64,000 nt of DNA from Myroides fluvii. GTDB lineage: Bacteria > Bacteroidota > Bacteroidia > Flavobacteriales > Flavobacteriaceae. Made by a program: the position numbers and the translations under genes. Where the stretch lies: positions 3,182,501 to 3,246,500 of the forward strand of contig NZ_CP039934.1 in NCBI RefSeq assembly GCF_009792295.1. Direction: 5' to 3'. The notes under the pieces were generated by a model, which did no database searches, had not been told where the DNA came from, and saw only the letters and a program-made list of their open reading frames with translations. This document shows, piece after piece, positions 17,140-24,806 of the stretch. How positions within the stretch are numbered: position 1 is the first letter of the stretch; each line of letters begins with the position of its first letter.

Positions 17140-17669
17140 CTACTTGTTTAAATGGAGATAATCTAAAATAAATTCTACGCGTTTTTCCAGGGTTGTACAA
17201 GGTACATCCACAAGTGAATAGCCCAACAGCGCATAAGTCTCTCGCATGGTGTTACATGTTTGAACAGCTAGGTTAAAATCTTGTTTGCGCTCTTTATCTT
17301 GGGTGTAAATCGCTTCCCAAGGAGGAAAAATAAAAACAGTAAAAGCATAGCTTGTTTGCTGTGCTATTTGACGTTGCTGGGTAGAAATGAAAAGATTTTC
17401 CAATTTTGCATATCCCATACTGTCGGGTAAACCCCGATCAAAAAAAGCAAGTGGATGTATTTGTTGGGTATAATCAGCAAGAGAAGCCTCAAACATCAAT
17501 TCAAAAAAAAGCTGTTTGTTTTGCCAAGGTAAAGCTTCGCCTTTTTCTTGGATTTGATGTTGAATAATTCTGGTATGATGTTATATCCCAGCGCAGCTAA
17601 AGCGTCTAATGTGGTGGTTTTGCCACTACCTGGGCCACCAGTGAAAATATACAGTGAATTTGTATGCAT
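17140..17669 (-). pseudogene. AAA family ATPase/kinase-like protein, frameshifted
   Basis: Two frames together encode one protein of about 176 residues. The first begins at ATG 17669 with a P-loop (YIFTGGPGSGKTTTLDALAALGYNIIPE) and then loses the frame at about 17563-17568. The other frame continues as HQIQEKGEALPWQNKQLFFE, then LAFFDRGLPDSMGYAKL and VFIFPPWEAIYTQDKERKQDF. The joined order matches small P-loop ATPases of this type (PEVARxxIQE...FFDRGxPD...PPWxxIYxxDxERKQ). Adding one base in the GAA-TT region restores the frame. It is a pseudogene or a sequencing error; the sequence on both sides is otherwise intact. Confidence 0.75.
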
Positions 17670-17870
17670 TGTCTTTTGTGTTTTTTTGAAGTTAGAAGAG
17701 CAAAATCGCGATTTCACAACTTCGAGTGACGGTTAGAATAAAACAAAAAATGGGATTATCGGGAATTAGATGAGGGGGCGTTCAATGTAAGTTTAGTAAC
17801 TAGGGGTGTTGGGCGAACAAACCCAAAGTAAACCTCTTGGGAACTTAGGTGAAAAAAGAAGAGAATAAGA

Positions 17871-17957
17871 AACAAAAAATACTGCGCTATTTATAAGAAG
17901 GTAGGATGCACTAGCGCAGCAAGTCCTCAATTAGAAGTTGTTGAAATTTGAGGAAGC
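17871..17957 (-). ncRNA. Candidate short RNA or attenuated leader
   Basis: On the minus strand a -7 box at 17963-17970 would start a transcript near 17957. It would fold into a first stem (about 17924-17954, TCCTCAA/TTGAGGA) and a second with 8-bp arms CTGCGCTA/TAGCGCAG (17882-17919), and then meet six T. That makes a transcript of about 85 bases ending well before the AAA ATPase start codon (17669). It could be a small RNA, or an attenuator in the leader of that gene. Confidence 0.35.
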
Positions 17958-17962
17958 AGAAG

Positions 17963-17991
17963 CAAAGGTAGTTTATTTTTTTAACTGACAA
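17963..17991 (-). promoter_or_regulatory. Minus-strand promoter, TTG-N18-TACCTTTG
   Basis: A perfect TACCTTTG box (17963-17970) with a TTG at 17989-17991 placed 18 bases upstream. It points towards the candidate short RNA and the AAA ATPase pseudogene. Confidence 0.5.
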
Positions 17992-18031
17992 GAAGCGTAA
18001 GAAGAAGGTTGAAGCAAGCAGGAGAGGGGAT

Positions 18032-18067
18032 AAAAAAGTAACCTTTTCCTGGGGAGGAAAAGGTTAC
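18032..18067 (-). terminator. Orphan minus-strand terminator
   Basis: 12-bp perfect arms GTAACCTTTTCC/GGAAAAGGTTAC (18038-18049, 18056-18067). Read on the minus strand the hairpin is followed by six T. No minus-strand gene exists between here and 18683, so the transcript it ends is unknown. Confidence 0.6.
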
Positions 18068-18178
18068 AAGGGGTTTGTTGTTTTTGCATCTTACATGCGG
18101 GCTACTTTTGGGTAATCTATATTTGCTTGTTATTTGCATTTTGGGTATTTAATTTAGCACAAAAGCCGTGCCAGAATG

Positions 18179-18211
18179 GTTAACAGTTAACGGTTAACAG
18201 TTAACGGTTAA
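18179..18211. repeat. Heptamer tandem repeat GTTAACR
   Basis: About 4.7 copies of GTTAACA/GTTAACG in alternation, immediately before the first 90-bp repeat unit. Confidence 0.85.
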
Positions 18212-18605
18212 TTTTTCTGATTTAAGGAAATATTTTCTTTCATCGATAATCGGGCGAAAAAGCAACTGGCGAAAAAGCGAAAAAGCAAATCTAACAGTTA
18301 ACAGTTAACAGTGAACAGTGAACGGTTAATATTTCTGATTTAAGGAAATATATTCTTTCATCGATAATCTAGCGAAAATGCAACTTGCGAAAAAACGAAA
18401 AAGCAAATCTAACAGTTAATTTTTCTGATTTAAGGAAATATTTTCTTTCATCGATAATCTGGCGAAAAAGCAACTTGCGAAAAAACGAAAAAGCAAATCT
18501 AACAGTTAATTTTTCTGATTTAAGGATATATATTCTTTCATCGATAATCTGGCGAAAAAACAACTTGCGAAAAAGCAAAAAAGCAAAAAAGAGAAAAAGC
18601 AAATC
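18208..18605. repeat. Four copies of a roughly 90-bp intergenic repeat
   Basis: Units begin near 18208, 18326, 18417 and 18507 with TTAATTTTTCTGATTTAAGG, continue through a CTTTCATCGATAATCTGGCG word and GCAACTTGCGAAAAAACG, and end in GCAAATCTAACAG. Copies 2, 3 and 4 are spaced exactly 90 bp. Copies 1 and 2 are 118 bp apart because a heptamer array lies between them. Diverged single copies occur at 9072-9145 and 10543-10605. Each unit ends with CAAATCTA, which on the minus strand is a -7 box TAGATTTG. The rest of the 17670-18683 gap shows no gene. Confidence 0.9.
18297..18329. repeat. Heptamer tandem repeat GTTAACA/GTGAACR
   Basis: About 4.7 copies of a heptamer (GTTAACA twice, then GTGAACA, GTGAACG, GTTAA) inserted between repeat units 1 and 2. 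It is the same motif as at 18179-18211. Confidence 0.8.
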
Positions 18606-18670
18606 TAAACAAACAGATGCAATTGCATTGCAAAAGAACATCAAGAAGTGTGTAGATTCAAAAAACTTGC

Positions 18671-18678
18671 TATTTTTG
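18671..18678 (+). promoter_or_regulatory. -7 promoter box TATTTTTG of the metal efflux operon
   Basis: A perfect TAnnTTTG. It ends only five bases before the ATG at 18684, so the message would be nearly leaderless. An upstream frame start at 18648 lies before the box and was rejected. Confidence 0.55.
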
Positions 18679-18683
18679 TAGAG

Positions 18684-19016
18684 ATGAAACAGTATAAATA
18701 CATAGTATCTCTAGTATTGGCAATAATCATAGCGGTTATTTCTTTCTATCCTTGTGCGGATAGATACGTTTCTCCTGTGGTGTCGGTAGAATCAGTTGCA
18801 ACCGCCTTGGTTGAAAAACAACACACCGATCATGCCGCCGACGCTTGTTCTCCTTTTTGTGCTTGTGTATGTTGTGCCGTTTCTGTGAGCTTAGTCTTGC
18901 CGAGTTATAGCGTGCCTCAAGTAGAGCAATTGGTGATGACTGAAAAAACACTTGTACCTTATCCTTTTGTAGAAACTGTAGTCTACAGTATTTGGCAACC
19001 GCCTAAACTCGTATAA
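18684..19016 (+). CDS. DUF6660-like Cys/His-containing small exported protein
   Basis: 110 residues. The N-terminal hydrophobic segment (YIVSLVLAIIIAVISFYPCADR) looks like a signal peptide or lipoprotein-like anchor. A Cys cluster, CSPFCACVCC, follows at about 55-64, with two nearby His (QHTDHAADAC). I recall this layout as the DUF6660 family, which often precedes CusA genes in flavobacteria. The metal-binding look and the position 69 bases upstream of the CusA-TolC gene suggest a role in metal sensing or delivery, which is inference. Confidence 0.7.
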   Translation: MKQYKYIVSLVLAIIIAVISFYPCADRYVSPVVSVESVATALVEKQHTDHAADACSPFCACVCCAVSVSLVLPSYSVPQVEQLVMTEKTLVPYPFVETVVYSIWQPPKLV

Positions 19017-19085
19017 TTACCTCGTACTCTTGTCGTTAATCTTTTAGAGATTCACGCCTTTTTTCACGTTTATAATTATACAAAG

Positions 19086-22000
19086 ATGCTAGATAAAATC
19101 ATTCAGTTTAGTATCCGTAACAAATTCATCATTGGACTTTTCGTACTGGGACTCATCGCAGTGGGAAGCTATTCTTTGGCAAATTTACCTATGGATACCC
19201 AACCTGATATTACGAATAATCAGGTTCAAATTATTACCAGCTCACCAACCTTGGCTACGCAAGAGGTAGAGCAATTTATTACTTATCCCATTGAACAGGC
19301 AGTTAAGCCTATTCCCAATATTACCGAATTGCGCTCGATTAGCCGATTTGGCTTAAGCGTAGTAACCGTTGTCTTTAGCGAAGAGACCGATATCTATTGG
19401 GCTAGAAATCAGATTAATGAAAATCTGAAGGCTGCAGAAGAAGTGATCCCTAAAAATGTGGGAACACCTGAATTAGCACCTGTTAGTACGGGACTTGGTG
19501 AAATATACCAATACGTTGTTTATGCGAAAGAAGGGTATGAAGAGCAGCACAACAGTATGGATTTGCGCACCATTCAGGATTGGATCATCAAACCCCAATT
19601 GATTGGCGTAAAGGGAGTCGCTGAGGTGAATACCCTCGGAGGGCATTTAAAACAATATGAAGTAGCTGTACAGCCTGATCGTCTAAAGAGTATGGATACC
19701 TCTATCATTGAAATTTTTGATGCTTTAGAGCAAAACAATGAAAATACAGGAGGAGCTTATATCGATAAAAAGCCATACGCCTATTTTATTCGAAGCATCG
19801 GAATGGTGCAATCTATGGAAGACATTGAGAAAATTGTCGTCAAAACGGTTAATGGTACCCCAATTTTAATTCGCGATGTAGCAGAAGTAAAGATTGGCAG
19901 TAGCATTCGCTATGGTGCAGTAACCAAAGATGGAAAGGGAGAAGATGTAAGTGGAATGGTGATGATGCTCAAAGACTCCAATACACAAGAAGTGGTGAAA
20001 TTGGTCAAAGAAAAAATGACACAGATTGAAAAAACACTTCCTGAAGGGGTGGCCATAGAATCCTTTATTGATCGAACCAAACTCATCGATAAAACGGTGA
20101 GTACCATCCAAACCAACCTAATTGAGGGAGCCTTAATTGTGGTGTTTGTTTTGGTTTTACTTCTCGGTAATTGGCGCGCAGGACTAATTGTAGCTTCTGT
20201 GATTCCGCTGTCTTTATTATTTGCCATTAGTTTGATGAAGCTGTTTGGGGTTAGTGGTAACCTCATGAGTTTAGGAGCCATTGACTTCGGATTGATTGTC
20301 GATGGAGCGGTTATTATTGTAGAAGCAATTGTCCATCGACTGCACAGTGGTAAAAATAGAAAACTCACGCAAAAGGAGATGAATGATGAAGTGTATCACG
20401 CAGCGTCTAAAATTAGAACCAGCGCTTCCTTCGGAGAGATCATTATCTTGATTGTTTACTTGCCTATTTTGGCCTTAACGGGGATTGAAGGGAAGATGTT
20501 CGGGCCTATGGCTATGACGGTGTCTTTTGCTATTTTAGGCGCTTTTATTCTTTCGCTAACTTATGTGCCCATGGCTTCTTCCTTATTTTTAAAGCGAGAA
20601 GCAGGAAAGATAAAACCGAATTTTAGCGATAAATTAATTGACAAGCTGTATCGCATCTATAAACCAATTTTAGAGCGAGCATTTAAAATAAAGCAATTTG
20701 TTTTGGTACTTGCTTTTGGTTTATTTGCCTTGGCTTTAGTGGTATTTAGTAAAATGGGTGGAGAATTTATACCCACTTTAGATGAAGGAGATTTAGCTAC
20801 GCATATTATTATTTCGTCGGGAAGTTCGCTCTCACAAGAAATTGAAACGACAACCAAAGCAGAACAAATTCTGATGGAGCAGTTTCCAGAAGTAAAAATG
20901 GTTATTTCTAAAATTGGAAGTGCCGAAATACCCACAGATCCCATGCCGATGGAGGCTGCGGATATGATTATTATATTAAAAGATAAAAAAGAGTGGACTT
21001 CAGCCAAGACCAAAAGGGAGTTAATTGATAAGATGGAGGTGGCTTTAGAGCAAATCCCCGGTGTAACAACAGAGTTTTCCCAGCCAATTCAGATGCGTTT
21101 TAATGAGCTAATGACAGGGGTTCGAAGTGATGTAGCCATTAAAGTATTTGGTGATGATTTGGATCGTTTAGCGAGTATTGGCGATGAGATTAACGGAATG
21201 ATTGCGGGTGTTCCTGGGGTTTCTAGCCCTAAATTGGAACGCGTAACAGGCCTGCCTCAAATTTCGATTAAGTACGACAAAGATAAATTAGCGTTATACG
21301 GATTGAAAATTGCCGATATCAGTCAAATTATCCGTGCGGGATTTGCCGGAGAAACAACCGGAGTAGTTTATGAAGGAGAAAAGCGCTTTGACTTAGTCGT
21401 GCGCTTGGATCAAGCGTCGCGATCGGATATTGAGAATTTGAAAAATTTCTTTGTTCCACTAGCTGATGGGCAACAAATTCCATTGAGTCAAATTGCCGAT
21501 ATTGATTATGAAGACGGACCACAGCAGATTAGCCGTGAGGATGGAAGAAGGAGAATTGTATTGGGATTCAACGTCAAAGATCGAGATGTAAAAAGTGTAG
21601 TTCACGATATTCAAGAAAAATTAGAAGCTCAGTTGAAATTACCTGAGGGCTATTACATTACCTATGGGGGGCAATTTGAGAATTTAGTGGAAGCGACAAA
21701 TCGCTTGATGATTGCGGTTCCAATTGCTTTGGCTTTAATTTTTGTCCTGCTGTATTTTACGTTTAAATCGGTAAAGCAATCACTTATTATCTTTACAGCA
21801 ATTCCACTTTCAGCGATTGGTGGTGTGGCTGCCTTGTGGTTGAGAGATATGCCGTTTAGTATTTCTGCTGGGGTAGGGTTTATTGCTCTATTTGGTGTAG
21901 CGGTATTGAATGGAATTGTGCTAATAGGTCAGTTTAATCAACTAAAAGAACAAGGAATGGATTTATATGAACGCATTATTGAAGGAACCAAAATTCGCTT

Positions 22001-23426
22001 GCGCCCAGTATTGTTAACGGCGGCAGTGGCCTCTTTGGGATTCCTGCCCATGGCCTTGAGTACCAGTGCAGGTGCTGAAGTGCAAAAGCCATTGGCAACT
22101 GTCGTTATTGGCGGATTAATTACGGCAACTTTGCTTACGTTGATTGTCTTGCCGATTATCTACTATTATGAGGAAAGAGGATTCCGAAAAACAACTAAAA
22201 ACCAAAAAGTAGCTTTAACTATTTTGGCGCTTTTAACTTTGGGAAGTGTACAGGCACAAGAAGTTAGACAACTGTCTTTGGATCAAGCACTGGAATTAGT
22301 TCGTTTGAATAATCAAAGTTTACAAGCTTCTAGAGCTTATGTTTTAGGTCAGCAACAATTGGTTCATACAGCCTATGACATCCCAAAAACAGATGTGTCT
22401 ATGGGATTTGGTTACCTAAACGGCAAAGGACAAAAGGATATTAGTTTGAATGTAAGTCAAGCGTTTAGTCCATTTACTTATGGGAAAAAGAAAAATATCC
22501 TACAAAAAGAGTATGAAAGTGCCGAAATTCAGTTGCAAGGAAGAACAATTGCGATTGAATTTGAGATGAAGCAAACATGGGAGAATATGTGCTATGCTCA
22601 ATCCAAAAAGAAATTGTTAGAACAACAATTTACCTTGTTGAAGGCCTTTTCTAAATCGGCAAAATTGCGTTATGAAACAGGGGAGACCACGTTGATGGAA
22701 AGCAATGTTGCTCAAGCGAAAGAACAAGAAATAAGTGTTTTATTGACACAAAACAATACCTTTTTACAAAATGAAAAGTCCAAAGTTAAAACGTATTTGA
22801 ATTTAGATACAGATTTCGAATTAGCAGAGAAAGAGTTGGTCTACGATGAGCATGATCCTTGGGCTGACTTGAATTTGGAGGAAAACAATAGTCTGCAACT
22901 AGCGGAAAAAGAAGTGGAAAAAGTAGAAGCTACCCAAAAATTGGAGCGATCACTTTTGTTGCCGGATGTCACTTTGGGGTATGCTCTTGAATCTGAAGCG
23001 GCAGGAATCAGAGCGAACGGCAACAGCTATGGAAGAGAGTTGCGAATTCCCAGTTATACAGTAGGACTGAGTATTCCGGTTTTTTTCGGCAGTCAATCCA
23101 AAAAAGTAAAGGCGTTAAAATACAGTATTGAACAAGCAAAATTGGAAAAAAGCTATTTGCATAAACAATTGAGTGAATCCGTTCAGCAGCAATTGGAAAT
23201 CATTAAGGCCCAACAATCTGTGATTGATTACTACCAAGAAAGTGCTCTGCTCAATGCTTCAATTATTCAAGATCACGCAAACAAATCGTACAACAATGGA
23301 GATATTTCTTATGTAGAGTATATTCAGTCTATGGAAACGGCACTCAACATACAGATTAATTACCTAGAGGCGGTCTTGCAATACAATTTGGGACACAATA
23401 CCCTCCATTATTTAGTTAACCAATAA
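19086..23426 (+). CDS. CusA/CzcA heavy-metal RND pump fused to a TolC-like channel
   Basis: 1446 residues in one frame. Residues 1 to about 1035 form a heavy-metal RND pump, with the HME signature DFGLIVDGAVIIVE; Asp400, Asp406 and Glu413 are the proton-relay positions in the fourth helix. From about 1057 to the end it is a TolC/CzcC-type outer membrane factor (LSLDQALELVRLNNQSLQASRAYV). Between them lies KNQKVALTILALLTLGSVQAQ, which looks like a signal peptide with its cleavage site. The CusB-like adaptor gene follows 12 bases later, so the operon encodes a complete tripartite metal exporter. Cu/Ag or Co/Zn/Cd specificity cannot be decided here. Confidence 0.93.
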   Translation: MLDKIIQFSIRNKFIIGLFVLGLIAVGSYSLANLPMDTQPDITNNQVQIITSSPTLATQEVEQFITYPIEQAVKPIPNITELRSISRFGLSVVTVVFSEETDIYWARNQINENLKAAEEVIPKNVGTPELAPVSTGLGEIYQYVVYAKEGYEEQHNSMDLRTIQDWIIKPQLIGVKGVAEVNTLGGHLKQYEVAVQPDRLKSMDTSIIEIFDALEQNNENTGGAYIDKKPYAYFIRSIGMVQSMEDIEKIVVKTVNGTPILIRDVAEVKIGSSIRYGAVTKDGKGEDVSGMVMMLKDSNTQEVVKLVKEKMTQIEKTLPEGVAIESFIDRTKLIDKTVSTIQTNLIEGALIVVFVLVLLLGNWRAGLIVASVIPLSLLFAISLMKLFGVSGNLMSLGAIDFGLIVDGAVIIVEAIVHRLHSGKNRKLTQKEMNDEVYHAASKIRTSASFGEIIILIVYLPILALTGIEGKMFGPMAMTVSFAILGAFILSLTYVPMASSLFLKREAGKIKPNFSDKLIDKLYRIYKPILERAFKIKQFVLVLAFGLFALALVVFSKMGGEFIPTLDEGDLATHIIISSGSSLSQEIETTTKAEQILMEQFPEVKMVISKIGSAEIPTDPMPMEAADMIIILKDKKEWTSAKTKRELIDKMEVALEQIPGVTTEFSQPIQMRFNELMTGVRSDVAIKVFGDDLDRLASIGDEINGMIAGVPGVSSPKLERVTGLPQISIKYDKDKLALYGLKIADISQIIRAGFAGETTGVVYEGEKRFDLVVRLDQASRSDIENLKNFFVPLADGQQIPLSQIADIDYEDGPQQISREDGRRRIVLGFNVKDRDVKSVVHDIQEKLEAQLKLPEGYYITYGGQFENLVEATNRLMIAVPIALALIFVLLYFTFKSVKQSLIIFTAIPLSAIGGVAALWLRDMPFSISAGVGFIALFGVAVLNGIVLIGQFNQLKEQGMDLYERIIEGTKIRLRPVLLTAAVASLGFLPMALSTSAGAEVQKPLATVVIGGLITATLLTLIVLPIIYYYEERGFRKTTKNQKVALTILALLTLGSVQAQEVRQLSLDQALELVRLNNQSLQASRAYVLGQQQLVHTAYDIPKTDVSMGFGYLNGKGQKDISLNVSQAFSPFTYGKKKNILQKEYESAEIQLQGRTIAIEFEMKQTWENMCYAQSKKKLLEQQFTLLKAFSKSAKLRYETGETTLMESNVAQAKEQEISVLLTQNNTFLQNEKSKVKTYLNLDTDFELAEKELVYDEHDPWADLNLEENNSLQLAEKEVEKVEATQKLERSLLLPDVTLGYALESEAAGIRANGNSYGRELRIPSYTVGLSIPVFFGSQSKKVKALKYSIEQAKLEKSYLHKQLSESVQQQLEIIKAQQSVIDYYQESALLNASIIQDHANKSYNNGDISYVEYIQSMETALNIQINYLEAVLQYNLGHNTLHYLVNQ

Positions 23427-23438
23427 TTTGAGATTAAG

Positions 23439-24617
23439 ATGAAAAGAATATATATAGTTTTTGTTGTTTTTGGAACGATTTTCTTTACGAGTTGTCAAAG
23501 TAAAACGACAACAGAAGAAGTAGTAACTACACAACAAGAGGAGCAAGATGAAAATACCGGAAAAGAAGTTGAGCTAAATAGCGCTCAGAAAAAAGCAGCG
23601 GGTATTGTGATGGGGCAGTTGGAGGATAAGAATCTAACGGATGTCATTAAAGTAAATGGGCAAACGGAATTGCCACCACAAAATCAGGCCGATGTAACTA
23701 CTTTTTTAAGCGGTACTGTGACGCAAATTCTCGTTAATATTGGCGATCGCGTAACGAAAGGACAGGTACTGGCTATTGCAGATAGCCCAGAATTTATTAA
23801 GCTACAAGAAGATTATCAAATTTCGAAAAACAACTTAGAGTATTTCGAGTTGGAATATAAGCGACAACAAACTTTACGAGCAGAAAATGTCAATTCAGAA
23901 AAAACCTATCAGAAAACTAAGTCGGAGTTGAATATTGAAAAATCGCGTTATCAATCGCTGACCAATCAGTTGTCTTTGTTGTCAACCAATCCCAATGCGA
24001 TGTCGCGAACGTTGAAAATTGTGGCTCCAATAAGTGGCAATGTCTCTGTGATTCCCATTCGTATAGGTACGAATATGGTAAATGGACAAACGCTTTTCTC
24101 TTTGGTTGACAATTCTAAAATTCACTTGGATTTAAAAATATACGAAAAAGACTTGCCTTATATTCACGAAGGACAAAAGGTGTCGTTTAATTTGACGAAT
24201 ATCAATAAAGAAGAGGTTACTGCAACAATATTTAGCATCGGTAAAGCTTTTGAACCCGGAACGAAAACGGTAATTGCCCATGCGAATATTGATCAGGTGC
24301 CTGATAACTTAATTCCTGGCTTGTACGTAAATGCTCTAATCGATGTTGGAGCAAAAACAGTCAAAGCTTTGCCGAATGAAGCGATTGTCAAAGCAGATGG
24401 ACGCGAGTTTATTTTTGTTTCCGATACAACGGAAGAGCATGGAGAACACTATCACTATCTGCGTGTTGAGGTAAAAACAGGTGTTAAAGAGTTAGGCTAT
24501 ACACAAGTTGAAATTGTGGAGGAAGTACCTGCTAATTACAACATTGTTGTTCAGGGAGCCTATTATCTACAAAGCCATTTGATTAAAAATGAAGGTGGCG
24601 GAGGACATAGTCACTAA
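23439..24617 (+). CDS. RND efflux periplasmic adaptor (CusB/CzcB-like lipoprotein)
   Basis: 392 residues. A lipobox (FTSCQS, Cys19) marks a lipoprotein signal. The barrel-sandwich motif is VTQILVNIGDRVTKGQVLAIADSPEF, with a helical hairpin and the partner half LKIVAPISGNVSVIPIRIGTNMVNGQTLFSLVD. His-rich segments near the C-terminus (EEHGEHYHYL and the final GGGGHSH) suggest metal binding. It links the RND pump to the TolC domain in the periplasm and is the last gene of the metal efflux operon, ending at a strong terminator. Confidence 0.92.
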   Translation: MKRIYIVFVVFGTIFFTSCQSKTTTEEVVTTQQEEQDENTGKEVELNSAQKKAAGIVMGQLEDKNLTDVIKVNGQTELPPQNQADVTTFLSGTVTQILVNIGDRVTKGQVLAIADSPEFIKLQEDYQISKNNLEYFELEYKRQQTLRAENVNSEKTYQKTKSELNIEKSRYQSLTNQLSLLSTNPNAMSRTLKIVAPISGNVSVIPIRIGTNMVNGQTLFSLVDNSKIHLDLKIYEKDLPYIHEGQKVSFNLTNINKEEVTATIFSIGKAFEPGTKTVIAHANIDQVPDNLIPGLYVNALIDVGAKTVKALPNEAIVKADGREFIFVSDTTEEHGEHYHYLRVEVKTGVKELGYTQVEIVEEVPANYNIVVQGAYYLQSHLIKNEGGGGHSH

Positions 24618-24642
24618 AAACAGGGATTGCCTCTCATAATAG

Positions 24643-24678
24643 AAAGTCGGAAGTTTGTTCTTCCGACTTTTTTTATTT
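24643..24678 (+). terminator. Rho-independent terminator of the metal efflux operon
   Basis: 11-bp perfect arms AAAGTCGGAAG/CTTCCGACTTT, a 6-base loop and a T-rich tail. Confidence 0.9.
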
Positions 24679-24806
24679 TAGAAGCAGGAGTACTATTCTT
24701 GGAATAAGTAGGTTTAAAATGGAAGACTTCACGTTTGAATAAAGGAAAACTCTATCTTTATACTTGAATCAAAATTGCAAATAAAAACACATTAGTTTAG
24801 TAAGCG

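Noticed and set aside
18385..18681. A 98-codon frame on the plus strand (and a 91-codon frame on the minus strand) across the 90-bp repeats
   Set aside because: The frames stay open only because the repeat length is divisible by three; they are Lys/Arg/Asn-rich low-complexity repeats with no family likeness.
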